A stretch of 64,000 nt of DNA. It comes from Scenedesmus sp. ARA3. Lineage: Eukaryota > Chlorophyta > Chlorophyceae > Sphaeropleales > Scenedesmaceae. The notes below the pieces were generated by a model. The model was given only the letters and a program-made list of their open reading frames with translations. It had not been told where the DNA came from and made no database searches. A program made the position numbers and the translations under genes. Of this stretch, positions 1-12,200 are shown piece after piece (position 1 is the stretch's first letter; each line of letters begins with the position of its first letter). The DNA lies in assembly GCA_004335835.1 (NCBI GenBank), contig RWJK01001711.1, positions 25,529-89,528 on the forward strand. The letters run 5' to 3'.

Positions 1-1844
1 ACCAGTACCACCAGCAAACGAGGGTGATTGGGGTGTGCAACCCTCAGTTTTGGACTGGTCCAGCGCCCAGACAGGCAGCAGCAGCAGTAGCAGCACCAGG
101 ACCCTTCAGGAAACGCCGCCTGACCCATCCGCTGCAGCACTCAGCACTCCCGCAAATCTCCCAGCAGCTGCAGCCCCACCAAGCAGCAGCAGCAGCAGCA
201 GCTTGCGCTTTGCAAAGCACCTCGCCACCCTCAGCAACGGCTGTGCGCCGCCCAGCAGCCGCCTTGAGTCTCTGGGCTGGCTGCTGTTTGAGTCGCAGCG
301 GCAGCAGGCAGCGCTGGGCCTGGGGCCACCTGCTGCTGCTGCAGCGCCTGGCGCAAGCGGCAGCAGCAGCAGCAGTGACGAGGCGCTTGCGCGGCAGGCG
401 CAGCAGTGGCTGGCCACAGCTGAGTCACGGCGGCTGCTAGAGCAGGTGCGGATAGCGTCAGCGGCCATAGCTCTGACAGGGCATGATTTCATGGCTTTGA
501 ATGCCACCATGCCTCCCTGTCTTCGTAGCATTGGGTGCATACATTGTTCTTGCTGGGACTTTGCAGAACACCTCCAGCATTGTAAGAGCGCTTTCACCTT
601 GCCTTAGATAGTTACGTGTATTGAGTGGCCCCTGCCTGCCTGCTGCTGCTGCACCGCTGCTGCCGCCCCACAGGTGTACCTCATCGGCCAGGCTCTAGCT
701 GACCTAGGCACAGCAGACGGCAGCAGCAGCCAGCCGCACGGCAGCAGCAGCAGCAATGCAGCGCGTGCTATGCTGAGCCTGGACTATGCCAAGCTGCTGG
801 CGCGCTACTGCTGCCAGCACGGCTGCCTGTTGGCGCAGGGCTTCTGGGCTGCACTGCCGGACGATGAGCTGCAGGTGTGTTGACTGCATACATGGCTTGA
901 TTGCAAGCGGGTTCTGCCTCCCAGTGTGTTGGCTGCATGGCTGCCTTCAAGCCGGTTCTGCCTTCCAGTAACAGCAGCAGCAGCAGCACTGCCCTGGGCT
1001 GTGTTTGAAAGCAAGCAGCTTTTATGGCTGAGGCATGCATAGTGCATTGTGCTGTGTGCAGCCAGGGGTTGGGTGCTTCCACACCACAGCAAGCAACGTT
1101 GGCTGGGCTGGTTGTCTTGACCCGTAGCAGGGTTTGTGTTTGAGTGGTGGATGTGAGCAAACAGGGTGAACAATGCTGTTGTGTTTCTGCAATGCGCCGC
1201 TGGGCTGCAAGATTGTGACAAGCCCTCTATCAAACATAGCTCTGCCTTGATGCTGTGCTGAACTCTGCTGCTGCTGCTGCTGCCGCTGCCGCTGCTGCTG
1301 CTGTGCGTAGGCCAAGGCCATCCATGTTGCCAGTTGCCTTGAGACGCGCCGTGTGGTGCATGCCCTGCTGTACGAGAAGCTGCTGCAGCATGCCGGCAGC
1401 GAGGCAGCAGCAGCAACACCCAGCAGCCTGGCAGCAGCCGGATATGCCGCTGGGCCCTTGGTGATCAGCAACACAATGATCAACACGCAGGGCCTGGCCA
1501 GCAGCAACAGCAGCAGCCAGAACGTGGAAGCTTCACCAACGGCAGCAGCAACCGGCAACACCAACACGAACAGCAGCACAGCCAGCAGTAGCGTGACGCC
1601 TGGTCAGGCTAATCAGTTTGGCTGGGGGCTAGCTGGACTGGGTATGAGTGCAGGGGCTGTGCTGCTGCTGGTATGGAGTGTAGCCAGCAAGCTGGTGCGG
1701 TTGGTGGTGGCTGTGGTGTTGTTTGCAAAAGACATGGCGCTGCAGCTGCTGATGCTGCGCGCAGTGGCTGCAACAGCAAAGGGGCTGGTGGCTAGCAGCA
1801 GCTTAGGGCAGCTGCAGGTGCCTGCTTTTGCACCAGTGCCAGGG

Positions 1845-1889
<45 letters not shown>

Positions 1890-2384
1890 CCTGCTGGTGT
1901 TGGTGCAGCAGCTAGGGGTTTGCTGGGGGCAGGCAGCAGCAGCAGGCGTGCTTCACCAGCAGCAGCAGCAGCAGCAGCACGTGCACAGCAGCAGGTGCCA
2001 GCCACTCCACAGCACCAAGCAGCACGGTATGCAGTGCTTGACCAGCTAGCACCAGCAACGGAAGCAGCAGCTGCATACCAAAGCTCTGGCAGCGGACCAT
2101 TGCAGCAGCAGCAGCAGCAGCACGGCGCTGCAGCAGCAGCGTTTGGCAGCTTGGGCCTGCTGTCTGCTGTGCCTCTTAGCAGCACCCCTCTCTTCAGGGC
2201 AGCAGCTCAGCCCAGGGTACCAGACAATCAGCAGCAGAAGCAAGTGAGGCTGCCGTTGCATGCTGTGCATCTGGCAAAGCTGCGCGGCGCACTGCGCATG
2301 AAGCAGCGGCGGCGGCCTGCTGCTGTGGCGGGCAGTGACCGGCTGCTGTATCAGCTGTGGGCGCCTGAGGCTGCGCGCTGCTGA
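1..2384 (+). CDS. Unrecognised Ala/Gln/Ser-rich protein, 3' part, at least 3 exons
   Basis: Exons read as <1-445, 674-874 and 1311-2384, joined in phase at CAG|GTGCGG, CAG|GTGTGT and the acceptors CCACAG and GCGTAG. The true start may lie before the window: the first exon is open from an ATG at 35, but nothing shows that this is the initiator. The joined protein begins with Ser/Ala tracts, then a conserved-looking helical stretch (for example LESLGWLLFESQRQ, MLSLDYAKLLARYCCQHG, ETRRVVHALLYEKLLQHAG), a hydrophobic segment around 1640-1760 that could be one or two membrane helices, and a long poly-Ala/Gln tail ending at the TGA at 2384. I do not recognise the family. The long homopeptide runs come from CAG repeats read in two frames and carry no functional information. 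The exon chain is fairly secure; function is unknown. Confidence 0.6.
1855..1887 (+). repeat. (CAG)n tract inside coding exon
   Basis: About eleven uninterrupted CAG triplets, read here as poly-Ala (GCA frame) of the first gene. Similar in-frame tracts occur at 1960-1980 and 2101-2121. They are typical of this whole window. Confidence 0.9.
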
Positions 2385-4094
2385 GTGCAGCTTCGGCTGT
2401 GTTGGATGGGATGCTGCCAGCAGTGCCGATTGCTGACAAGCAGATGTAGTTCATGGCTTTACATTGTACAGAGTGTATAGCATGTAAGTGCCGATCGATG
2501 CATTGGCAGGCACATCAGCTGCATGGGTTGTATACGTCCTGAGCAGTATTGTGGGTTTTCAGGGTGATCCTGGTTGTTCATGTGTTTGAAGGCAGGTTGC
2601 ATTGTTTCAAAGCGCATGCACCTGTGTGTTTTCACCTTGGTTAGCTGGCAGGTTGCTAGCGCATGTTGTTTTTTCACCTGCATTCCATTGGCATCATGCA
2701 ACATTATGAGGCGCGGCGATTTGCGCATGCTACCGGACGATGTCACAACACCTTCAGCAGTACCAAGCCATTTGGGGCCTGCCGTGTGATTGTAAGCATG
2801 CATGGCACATGCAAGGTGGGCCAAGGCACTGGCAAAAGTGTCCATGACACAACTACGGATGTGTGCTTGGTTCTGTACTGTGTGACGTTTTCAGTTGCCC
2901 TGCCAGCTCATGGGCTTCGTAGTATACTGTTCAGTAGCTTGCAGTTGGGCGCCATTGCATGCTGCTGCTGCTGCCTGTAGCACTGGATGTGTTACCTTGT
3001 GGCAGCGTGCCGCGCATCCACTGCCCTCATGCCATGCGCCCATGTGCAGACACACCGCTGCATGCCATAAGACAGTAGTAATGACCTCGGGTAGCACCTA
3101 CTTGGAGTCAGTGCATTCACTCCATATGCTGCAACAGCACAGGGTGGTCATCATGACTAAGTATCAATCATCTAATGCACACCGCATGATGTTGCGCAGC
3201 TGTTGCTTGCAGTAACCGTGTATAACCAGCACATCTGCATGTGCTGCTACAGCTGTTGCTGCTGTGGCTATTGACAATGCTCCGTTGGGGCGACTTTGCG
3301 GATGCATGCCGTATGATACGTCATGCACTGCAGGGTAACAACACTAGACGTATTTGAGGTGCATTGCGCAGATTGGTGGCTCACAATTGCATTGGATACA
3401 TGCAGCTGCAGCATCATGCTGATGCAACACTACACTCACAGCAATCCATCCTCAACACACGCTTCAGTGCTCCGCATACAATACACATACTGATAATAAA
3501 ATGCCGTTATCTATCATGGCAATTATAACCAAGTTCGACAGAACCTTTCAGCAAACCCTGAAGGCTTACGCTCCTGCACTGTCACATCACTGAACGGCCG
3601 CCAGCGGGCCGCCAGCGAATAAGTCAGCGGGGTCAGGCACATATGCAGCTGCCGCAGCTGGGCACAAACTGGTGGCAGTCATGCCGCACAGGGCATATGG
3701 TCACAAAAGCGCTCCGTCAAAGACATCCGCAAATAATAGGCACACGTTGCAAGACATGCAACTGTGTGCTTGAAGCAGCGTGGAAATATAATATGGCCGT
3801 GCCACGTGCGAAACAGACAGCATGGGCAGCGCACGAAAAGAAACTGGGTGTATGTACACCAAACAGGGCCATTGCTTTCAGGGCACAGCTGGTGGTACCT
3901 GCTGCAGCACATGCAACCGGCATGCAACTGGTCCACAGTTGCCATGCAAATGCTGTCCATTGTCAACACTCATTTGTCAACCCTGACATCCTCATTGTAA
4001 TAATCTGAGATGGTTGTAACACCTCACGGTCGAGTGTGACCAGCCACTCACTGGCATAGCAAAAGAGGTCACCAGTTCTGCAGCAACAGCAGAG

Positions 4095-4127
<33 letters not shown>

Positions 4128-4415
4128 GCAGCAGTTGAAAGCAGGGCAAGCAGTATATATGACGTCAGCGATAAATTACTACTGTCTCTACTGAGGACTA
4201 CGCCGCCCACAAATGTCAGGCTGCGACATTTACAAAGACACATACATGCAGTAGATGCACACTGCAGACATGTACCTGTGACTGGCACGACCTCCTGCAG
4301 CTAGGATCCAGCCTCTACGCAGCGCTGCTTAGCACTGCCCACCAGGACAACACATACAACCTCATAATTATCATCATGTCACCCATCAAGCCATAGCATC
4401 AGCGCCATCGTAGCA
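2385..4415. other. Intergenic, no gene recognised
   Basis: This stretch lies between the stop of the first gene and the 3' end of the FAS1 gene, so the two genes converge here. Reading frames are short and lack splice-linked partners or family motifs. It contains a CAG-rich patch at 4081-4135 and otherwise unique sequence. It should hold both 3' UTRs. Confidence 0.6.
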
Positions 4416-4882
4416 TCAACGCCAATCAATACAACCCGTCACACTCACATAGATGCCCTCCTCAGCCAGGTTGGCAGTGCCAGGCACCGACAGGTCCTCA
4501 GAGCCACCCAGGGCCTGCTGCCCCGCATCAGCAGCAGACTCATCACCATCCACAGCAGCCTGGATCTGCTGCTGCGAGGCATCCTCCAGGGCAGTGGGGC
4601 CGGCCGATGCACCCCACCCAAAATCCAGAAGCATCCTGCGGCCAGCCTTGGTGCTGACGTTAATCGAGACGGGGCTCTTGGGGGCGGCGGCGGCAGCAGC
4701 AGGTGTGATGGAGAGCTTGGGCAGGGTGATGCTTCCAGGAGTGATGGAAATGCTGCCCTTGGGTGTTTTGATAGTGGTGCTGGCAGATGGCTTGGCGGTG
4801 CTGGTGGCGGTGGTGGCTGCGGCTCCGGCTGTGGCAGACTTGCCTGGCACCAGCAGCTGTGCGACGCCCTGCACAATGGCCT

Positions 4883-4932
<50 letters not shown>

Positions 4933-7071
4933 GCAGGCAGAGAGCGTGGTAAGACAGGTGACTCATGCTGCATGGCCCACAGCACTGACCACTGCTGCAG
5001 GACACTAGAATGTGTGAAGAACAGCGTTACTAACATCGCAAGTAGCAGCAGCAGCAGCTCTGCTTTGTACAGCAAGTCGCATGGCACAGAGGTGTGTTAA
5101 CCATAGCAGAAGTGTGTAGCCTGCCACCCACCTTGCCCACATAGACGTTCCTCTTCACGATCTGCACGCCATTCACAAAGGCCTTGCCGCCCTTGTACAA
5201 CACCTCCACAGACTGCCCAGCCAGCAGTGTCTCATGCTTGCCAGCAGCAAGCGCAGGCAGCGGCTGCGCAGGCCCAGCCAGCACGTGATACTTCAACACA
5301 TCAGCAACAGCAGATGCGGACGGCGCAGCCGCGCCTGCACCCAGGTCGAGTTTTGCTGCAATAAAAGCCTTGTTACTGGGTACGAATAGTGTGTGGTCAA
5401 AGCCGGCAGGAGCGTCCAGGGTGGAGTCGAGACCGGCGACAGCAGCAGCCTGGCAGAACTGGGAGAGAGTGATGGCGCGGGCGTTGCACAGCGCGCTGAA
5501 GCTGGGGTAGTAGCCGTCTGCATGTATGCAGGCAAAGGCAAGAGGCCAGACACAGGGGAGATGTGTCAGGTGCAGCAGCAGCGGTGGCAGGTGGTTGGCA
5601 GCGCAGCGTAGGCAGAGAGGCTATACTATGAAGTGGTCATGTTCACGGAATAGGCACAGGCTGGAGCCTGGATGTGCACAAGATGCTGCTGGTAACAGCA
5701 AACATGCGAAGCATGCTGCCGCCTGACAATAGTGTGCATGCTGAACTGCTTTACATCCATGCTGGGGGGCTGCGCAGGTTGCGTCCTCACCTCCATACAG
5801 CACCTTGTCGACCACGTGGATCGTCTTGTTATCATCAACGGCAACATATGCCGGCTCCACATTTGCGGCAGCACCGTGCTTGCCGGCCACGGTCACTTTG
5901 CCGCCGGCCTGCTTGAGCAGCAGCCTGCTGCTGCTGCCGGCTGCAGTGTTGGCCACGCGGGTGTTGCCATTGGCAAAGATCTCCTGCGATGCGGCGTGCA
6001 CACACGTATGCAGGCAAAGGGTCTTTAGCAAATTAGCATCCCAAGATATATTGCACCATGGATAACAAGAGTGATCGGTGCCTGCTGTACCACACTAGAC
6101 CTCATGCAGGAGCATGCTCTTTCGACTGACATATGCATACATCAGCACTGCAGGGGCGTGGGGAGCCATGAACATACATAGATAACACAAGTGTTCACCT
6201 GTGCCCGCACGTTGCTGCCCAGCAGCAGGTGGCTGCCCACGATACGCTTAGCCAGGCCAGGGCGCGCCTTCAGGTCAGCCATTGTGAGCCCCATCTCTGT
6301 CAGGAAGCCCTTGACAGCGGCATTGCTTGGGCTACAGGGCAGAACAGAGCCAGCACACAGCACAGCAGCAGCACTTCAGCCAACAGGTACACAGAAAGCT
6401 TGCGTGATTGGCACAGACGCTGGCTGCGCAGCTTGCCGGCATGCAGAGCAACAAGCATGCGGCGTTACAAGCTGCGTAATCCTTTCCAAGAAGTTCTCCA
6501 GAAGGTTTCCAGAAGTTCTCAGCAACACCCCATGGTGAAGCTCCAGACGCTTGGCTGGCAAAGAATGCTAGCTTGATACATAGTGATGGTCAAACTCACA
6601 CGAAGGCGGTCCACTTGGCCTTGGGGTTGCTGGCTGGCGTGCTGACTCCTGCAAGGTCCCAAACCTCAGCAGCTGCAGTGAGGCCCTGCTTCTTGAGCTT
6701 GTCCGCCACCAGGTTCTGAGCCTGAACGGTTGGGAATAAGAATTGTAAATGATAACAACGTCAACGACTATGCATCGGGCAACCGTGAATGTAGGCGTAG
6801 CTGTGGGGTGCCGGGTGCTGCTGCCTGTGGCACGTGCCTGCTACACCTGGCATGCAGATGTACTATCATTGATGTAGCTAGAACAATTGATGTGGCAAGT
6901 TATGCATGCATTCGGGCGTCAAAGAGCGTGCATGGACCGCACGCAGCTGCTGCCTAAGAACTGCGGCAGATCCCGGGGGCAACGCAGTCCTGTCAGCTCC
7001 GTCATGTTTACCTGAGTGGTCGACACCACCAAAGCAAGCAGCAGAAGCACGGTGCGTGCTAGCCTGGCCAT
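4416..7071 (-). CDS. Secreted protein with two fasciclin (FAS1) domains, 6 exons
   Basis: Exons on the minus strand: 7071-7012, 6721-6600, 6331-6199, 5983-5791, 5517-5132 and 4880-4416; phases agree throughout and give about 452 residues. Exon 1 is almost exactly a signal peptide (MARLARTVLLLLALVVS). Residues of roughly 20-150 form a first FAS1 domain, with TAFVPSNAAVKGF and the H-box IVGSHLLLG. Residues of roughly 160-300 form a second, with TLFVPSNKAF and the YH motif in LKYHVLAG. The remaining ~150 residues are Thr/Ala/Ser-rich and low complexity. FAS1 proteins act in cell adhesion and the extracellular matrix or wall; a wall or periplasmic role is inferred. The C-terminus is uncertain: a strong donor (TAT|GTGAGT at 4449/4448) lies 33 bases before the TGA at 4416, so a further exon is possible. 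Confidence 0.88.
4881..4932 (-). repeat. (CTG)n tract directly upstream of a 3' splice site
   Basis: About seventeen CTG triplets on the gene strand end in the CAG acceptor of the last FAS1 exon (exon starts at 4880). The tract occupies the place of the polypyrimidine tract. Confidence 0.9.
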
Positions 7072-9238
7072 GTTGGTCGATGAGCACTGTGAAGTTTGAT
7101 TTGATGTTCTACAAGGTAGTGAGCTTGCCAGCTCGTGGGGGCTGATGATCTGACCAAATTTAACTTGTCGAACTACAGGGCTGCAGCAGGTAAGCGACGG
7201 TCATGTGAACAGCGCAGCTTGTTACACTAATGTTTTCAGGTGCGAAGAAAGAGTGAGTTCTGCGTGTTATCAGCGACACAACAACAGCCGTCATCGTTTG
7301 GCAGACTCTTATGAGTTGATCACGTCAGATTGAGGTTTTGGTCAGCGGCGGGGAAAAGATGAAACCAGCACATGCACATACCCTACGTGCGCAGACACGT
7401 GGCGTCGAGCACCAAACACTGGCGTGCAGTACCTGCCGTAAAAAGCTTGCATTGACATGTAAACACAGTTTGCAATAGCTGAATGCAACATGCTGCTCAC
7501 TCACGCATCTAGGAGGCGCCCCCTGCCACCATGGCTGCTGTCTTCAACTTCATATATTTTGATGTGCTGCTCCTCCTGCTATTACTTGTTCTAGTTTAAC
7601 CTGCAATCAAAATAAAACCTGGTCAGTGCTGCCGTCAACCTGAATAGAAACGCAAAACACAGAGTGTTTGAAAGCGCATGTTGAAACCGGCCATTCTGCT
7701 GCCGAGCCGCTGCAGGCAAGCAGATCAAGTTTGCAATGCCCACTGTACCTGAAGAGGCACACAGCTGATACACAACACAGAGTGCACACAGAGTGACACC
7801 AACTGTAACAAGCATTCCTATGCCTACATCCTTATAAAATGACGAGCAAGCAGGATCACAGGTACGTGTGATATGTGTACCCATCAGGTCACGACTGCAC
7901 ATGCCATCCCTGCAGGCCTGGACTGCATACAGCCACAAAACCATGTGCAGCTAGCTGTGGGACATACACCCACTTGGCCTGGCACTACTGCAGCGCCAGT
8001 GCCATAGGAACATGCGGAAGTACCAGGCAATGCGACTGGGTTAGCATGGTCAAAATTCAAATCAACACCAGCAATGGAACCGCCCAACTGTAAGCGCCCA
8101 CCAACTTGGGTGACCCAGGTTACACTGCCCGTGCTGTTCTTCATCGTTGTCGAAGCAGCAGCGTCAGCAGCGCCGATGCAACACCAGCATCATCAGCAAC
8201 TGGCGCACGCAAGTAACACGAACTTAATTCATCACAACAACGCACGCGCGGCCCGCTGACTGCTCTTGCTGGTATTCACAACACCCACGTCGACTACAAC
8301 GCACGTGCAACACCACAACGCAGCACAGAAACAGCGATGTAAAAGGAACATGCACATCTGACAGCAAACACAAAGCACGGGACTGGTAGTCAAGCCAGAC
8401 TGCAGGACCCAGCGCGCTTTCAAGTACAAGTACAACGCTGCGTTGATGGTACAAGGTGATGCCGACAGCCTAACTACACACTTGGCAGGTGCAGCAGCGC
8501 ACGCATGCCCCGAGTCCACAGGTACAACACCTGTGCACCACAACAACGTTCACATTGAACAGTGGCCACAATGCGCCACAGTATTCAAGTCACATGTATA
8601 CACGCGCCTTTGAGAGACCCCGTGCACGACACTGTCATGGTTTCAGTCAGGTTCATGCGAGGGTCCAGCTGTCACGAAGGTGGATGAAGTGAACTTCAAC
8701 ACACGCAAAGCAAGCCAGTCACCTCATCTACTCAATCGTTGACAGAGCAGAGCTCTTCTAGTGCCTAGCCGTACACTCATGCCGCAACACCTTGAGCCAC
8801 GCTGTGCTCGTCAGAACTACGAGCCTGCAAGGCAACAATGCTGCATTTGGCAGAGCACCAGCAGAGTTGCATAGCTGATGCTGCTCAGCAACAGCAAGAC
8901 CACTTGCAATAAATACGCAAGAACAACGCAGTCCGGCTCATGGCTTTGTGCAGCAGGACATGCATCAACACAAATGAGTTCCCAACATACCATCCGCAAC
9001 GGGGCAACACCCACTGCACATCCTGCAGGTACTACCAGGACATCAAACACACGCCGGCTTTGCTGCGCTCGGCACTGCATGCGCTCCACAGCGCTGAGCT
9101 CGCTGCAGCTGGCAACAGCCTCAAGCTGCCTCACCCTCTCAGCGCTTTGCTCCGCTCCGGACGATGGCAGCAGTGCGAATTCAGCGCTCTCTCAGCGCGT
9201 GTGTTGGCTGCTTGCTGAAACTGCGGCCTTCGCCCCCT
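7072..9238. other. Intergenic, promoter side of the FAS1 gene
   Basis: About 2.2 kb between the FAS1 start codon and the 3' end of the kinase gene. No frame links into a spliced gene and no RNA gene was seen. The part next to 7072 should contain the FAS1 promoter and the part next to 9238 the kinase 3' UTR. No specific element could be assigned. Confidence 0.55.
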
Positions 9239-12200
9239 TCAGCGCTTGTGCTGGCTGCGAATGATTGCAGCCAGCTCCGGGTGCGCCTCCTCGCTGTAGC
9301 CGCTGGGCACCAGGCTCACGCCCCACACGTCACCACGCCGCGTGCCCGCCTGCAAACATAACCAAGGCGAAGCAGTGAGGCACATTGGGTCACTACACAG
9401 CATACAGCGCACCAGCGGCAACGCAGCATGACTCACGCCCCACACGTCACCACGCCGCGTGCCCGCCTGCAGGTATCAATTGCAGCGCACAGCACAGCAG
9501 ACAAAGCAGTAAGGCTCATTGCAGCAACGAAGAGTGCACCAGCAGGGCTGACGCCGTATGGTGCACACAGCACAGCGCGTCGCGCACCCAGAGTTAAAGC
9601 ATCAAGGCAGCATGCGTCAATACAAAGCTGCCGATGCAGGCGAGGCGGCCATGCAGCAGGGCGCTGAGCTAGCAGCGCGACAGGACAGGTGGGCGCACTG
9701 CAACCGCAGGTGCAGTTGTCTGCAAAATCAATTGCACGAACACAGACACAGCAAAGCAGCCCGCATCCGCACCTGCAGCGTGTCTGGCATCCACTCGCCG
9801 TGCCTGCCTGCCCGCAAGTGCTGCTCAGGCTCCAGCCGCGCCTGCTCCGCATCTGCAATGGTGAGAATCGTAGCAGCAGCAGCAGCAGCAGCAGCAGCCG
9901 AAGCAGCAACAAGGCAATGGCCACAGCAGGTCAGCAAAGCCTTGTTTAACTGGAAGGCAGCAGCTAGAGCTAGGGGCCAAACTGCATGCCTCCCTGTCAG
10001 TGCTCAGCAGTCCAGCAGGCCAAGTCCAGATAAGTCTGCATGCCACTGCTGTCCATGCTCTAGACGCAACCGAGCACTTCTTGCTTGCTGCATGCAACTA
10101 CGTGGTGGCGCAGCCCCAACATCTATCCATGCAACTGACAACCAACAGCTGCTGCGGACGCATCAACTATCTTGCGGATGCATGACTCGCGACACCCACA
10201 ACCGCTCCTCCCACAGCATCTGCAACATCTACAGCCACCAGCCCTACCTGCATGGTGCGGCACGCGCTGCATGCCAATCTTGCTGGCATCAACGCTGGGC
10301 CCCGGGTCAGGCTGCAGGTGCTGCCACTGCCGCGCAATGCTGCCGTTGCTGCCCACGCCTGTGAGGCCGCCTGGGCCAATGCGCTTGGCTGAGGCTCCCA
10401 GCAGCAGCGGCGACATGGGCTTGACAGGCGAGCGGCTGCCGGGTGAGTCGCTGTAGCTGGCTGCAGCCTGCACACGAAATGACAGGAATCAGCATCCATG
10501 TGTAGGGTTCAAAGTGCAGCAACGCAGCACAGAGTCACTGGGGAGCGGCCGGGTGAGTCGCTGTAGCTGGCCGCAGCCTTCGCACATGATGGGTTTGCAG
10601 ATGAAATACCAGGCAGCCTTGAGCAAAGGGTACTGCGTACAAGTGCAAAGGAGCAGACGTGCGCATGCTGTGCCTGCAAAGCTTGCAGCCACCTGACTGA
10701 CCTCAGCACCAGCATACAGAGGTTCAGGGAGCAGCAGACGCTCAAAATGCACATCGCGCGCCGCAGCAGCTGGTGTGCAGTGTGCTCGCAGAGCAAAACA
10801 CAAAAACAACGTACTACACACTTGTACTACAGTTCAAAATTACGCACCGCTGCGCGCCGGCGCTCCAGGTGCCCCTTGTGGTCTGCCACCTCCCGCTCCA
10901 GCAGCTCCCGCAATGGCTGCGGGGCCTGGGGCGTGGGGCCGCCAGGTGCCACGTCAGCGGGCTGTTACATAACATAACATAACATAACAGACATGGACAG
11001 GCAGCAGAGCGGCACAAAGGCAGTCATGTCAGCACGTTGCGTGGACATATGTAGCAGAGACAGGCCAGCAGGCAGGCAGGCAGACATGCGATTAGCAGAG
11101 CAAGGGGGTTGCCAGCTCTGGAGCACCACATGTCGCCATGCCCAACAGACACACCACAACAGCCAGCACCTCTGCCTGTCTCCCACCTTGTCAAGGCTCA
11201 TCATCAGCGCCAGGACAGTCACATGACAGCAAGACCTCACACCGTATACAACCGACACACCGCCACAGCCAGCACTCCCCAGCCCGCCCACCTTGCCCAG
11301 GCGCAATCATCAGCGCAGCCATGTCATGCAACAGACACGCCACAACATCCTGCTTGCATGCATCCACAGGCAATCTCTTTGTCAACAACAGCCGCTGCCC
11401 CTGCCTGCCCCCCAACTTATCCAAGCTCATCATCAGCGCAGCCATGCCATGCAGCAGACACGCCACAACATCCTGCTTGCATGCATCCACATGCAACCTC
11501 CATGTCAACAACAGCCGCTGCCCCCTCCCGCCCCCCACCTTATCCAGGCTCATCATCAGCGCAGCCATCATGCACAAGCAACACGCCATAACAACATTTG
11601 CTTGCAGGTGCAATGTCTGTGTCACCGACAGCCAGCAACCCCCACCTTGTCCAGGCTCATCATCAGCGGAGCCGTCATGCAGAACAAGCACGCCACAAAA
11701 ACATTTGCTTGTAAGTGCAAAACATCTGTATCACCGACAGCCAGCACCCCCACCTTGTCCAGGCTCATCATCAGCGCAGCCACGTCATGCTCCAGCGCCG
11801 CCAGCAACAACATTACACGCTGGGTTTTCCACCCAAGCGCTTCGTCTAACTGTTGTTGGGTGCAATCCTAACCTGATCAATAATTCAAAGCCCGCTGCGC
11901 TTGCACGTTTACATGTGAAACTGAAAACCATTCCTTAGAAACATCCTGCATCCACTGCAATCCCTTTGTAAACACCAGCCGCCACCTGTCCCTGCCTCCA
12001 CCTTGTCCAGGCTCATCATCAGCGCAGCCATGCCATGCAGAACAAACACACCACAACAACATTTGCTTGTAACTGCAATATCTGTGTCACCGACAGCCAG
12101 CACCCCCCACCTTGTCCAGGCTCATCATCAGCGCAGCCATGTCATGCTCCAGCGCCGCCAGCGCAGCAGCAGGATCGTCCAGCTCATAGTAGTGCTGCCC

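Noticed and set aside
1613..2185. Large antisense frames opposite the first gene
   Set aside because: CAG/CTG repeats keep all frames free of stops on both strands; the antisense frames lack splice links or motifs.
4416..4449. Extra terminal exon of the FAS1 gene near 4274-4200
   Set aside because: The donor at 4449 is strong, but the only in-phase continuation seen gives ~20 unremarkable residues; kept as an alternative and not annotated.
11182..12150. CRISPR-like regularly spaced repeats
   Set aside because: The repeat is an exon end with donor, the spacers are themselves related, copies diverge, and the setting is a eukaryotic intron.
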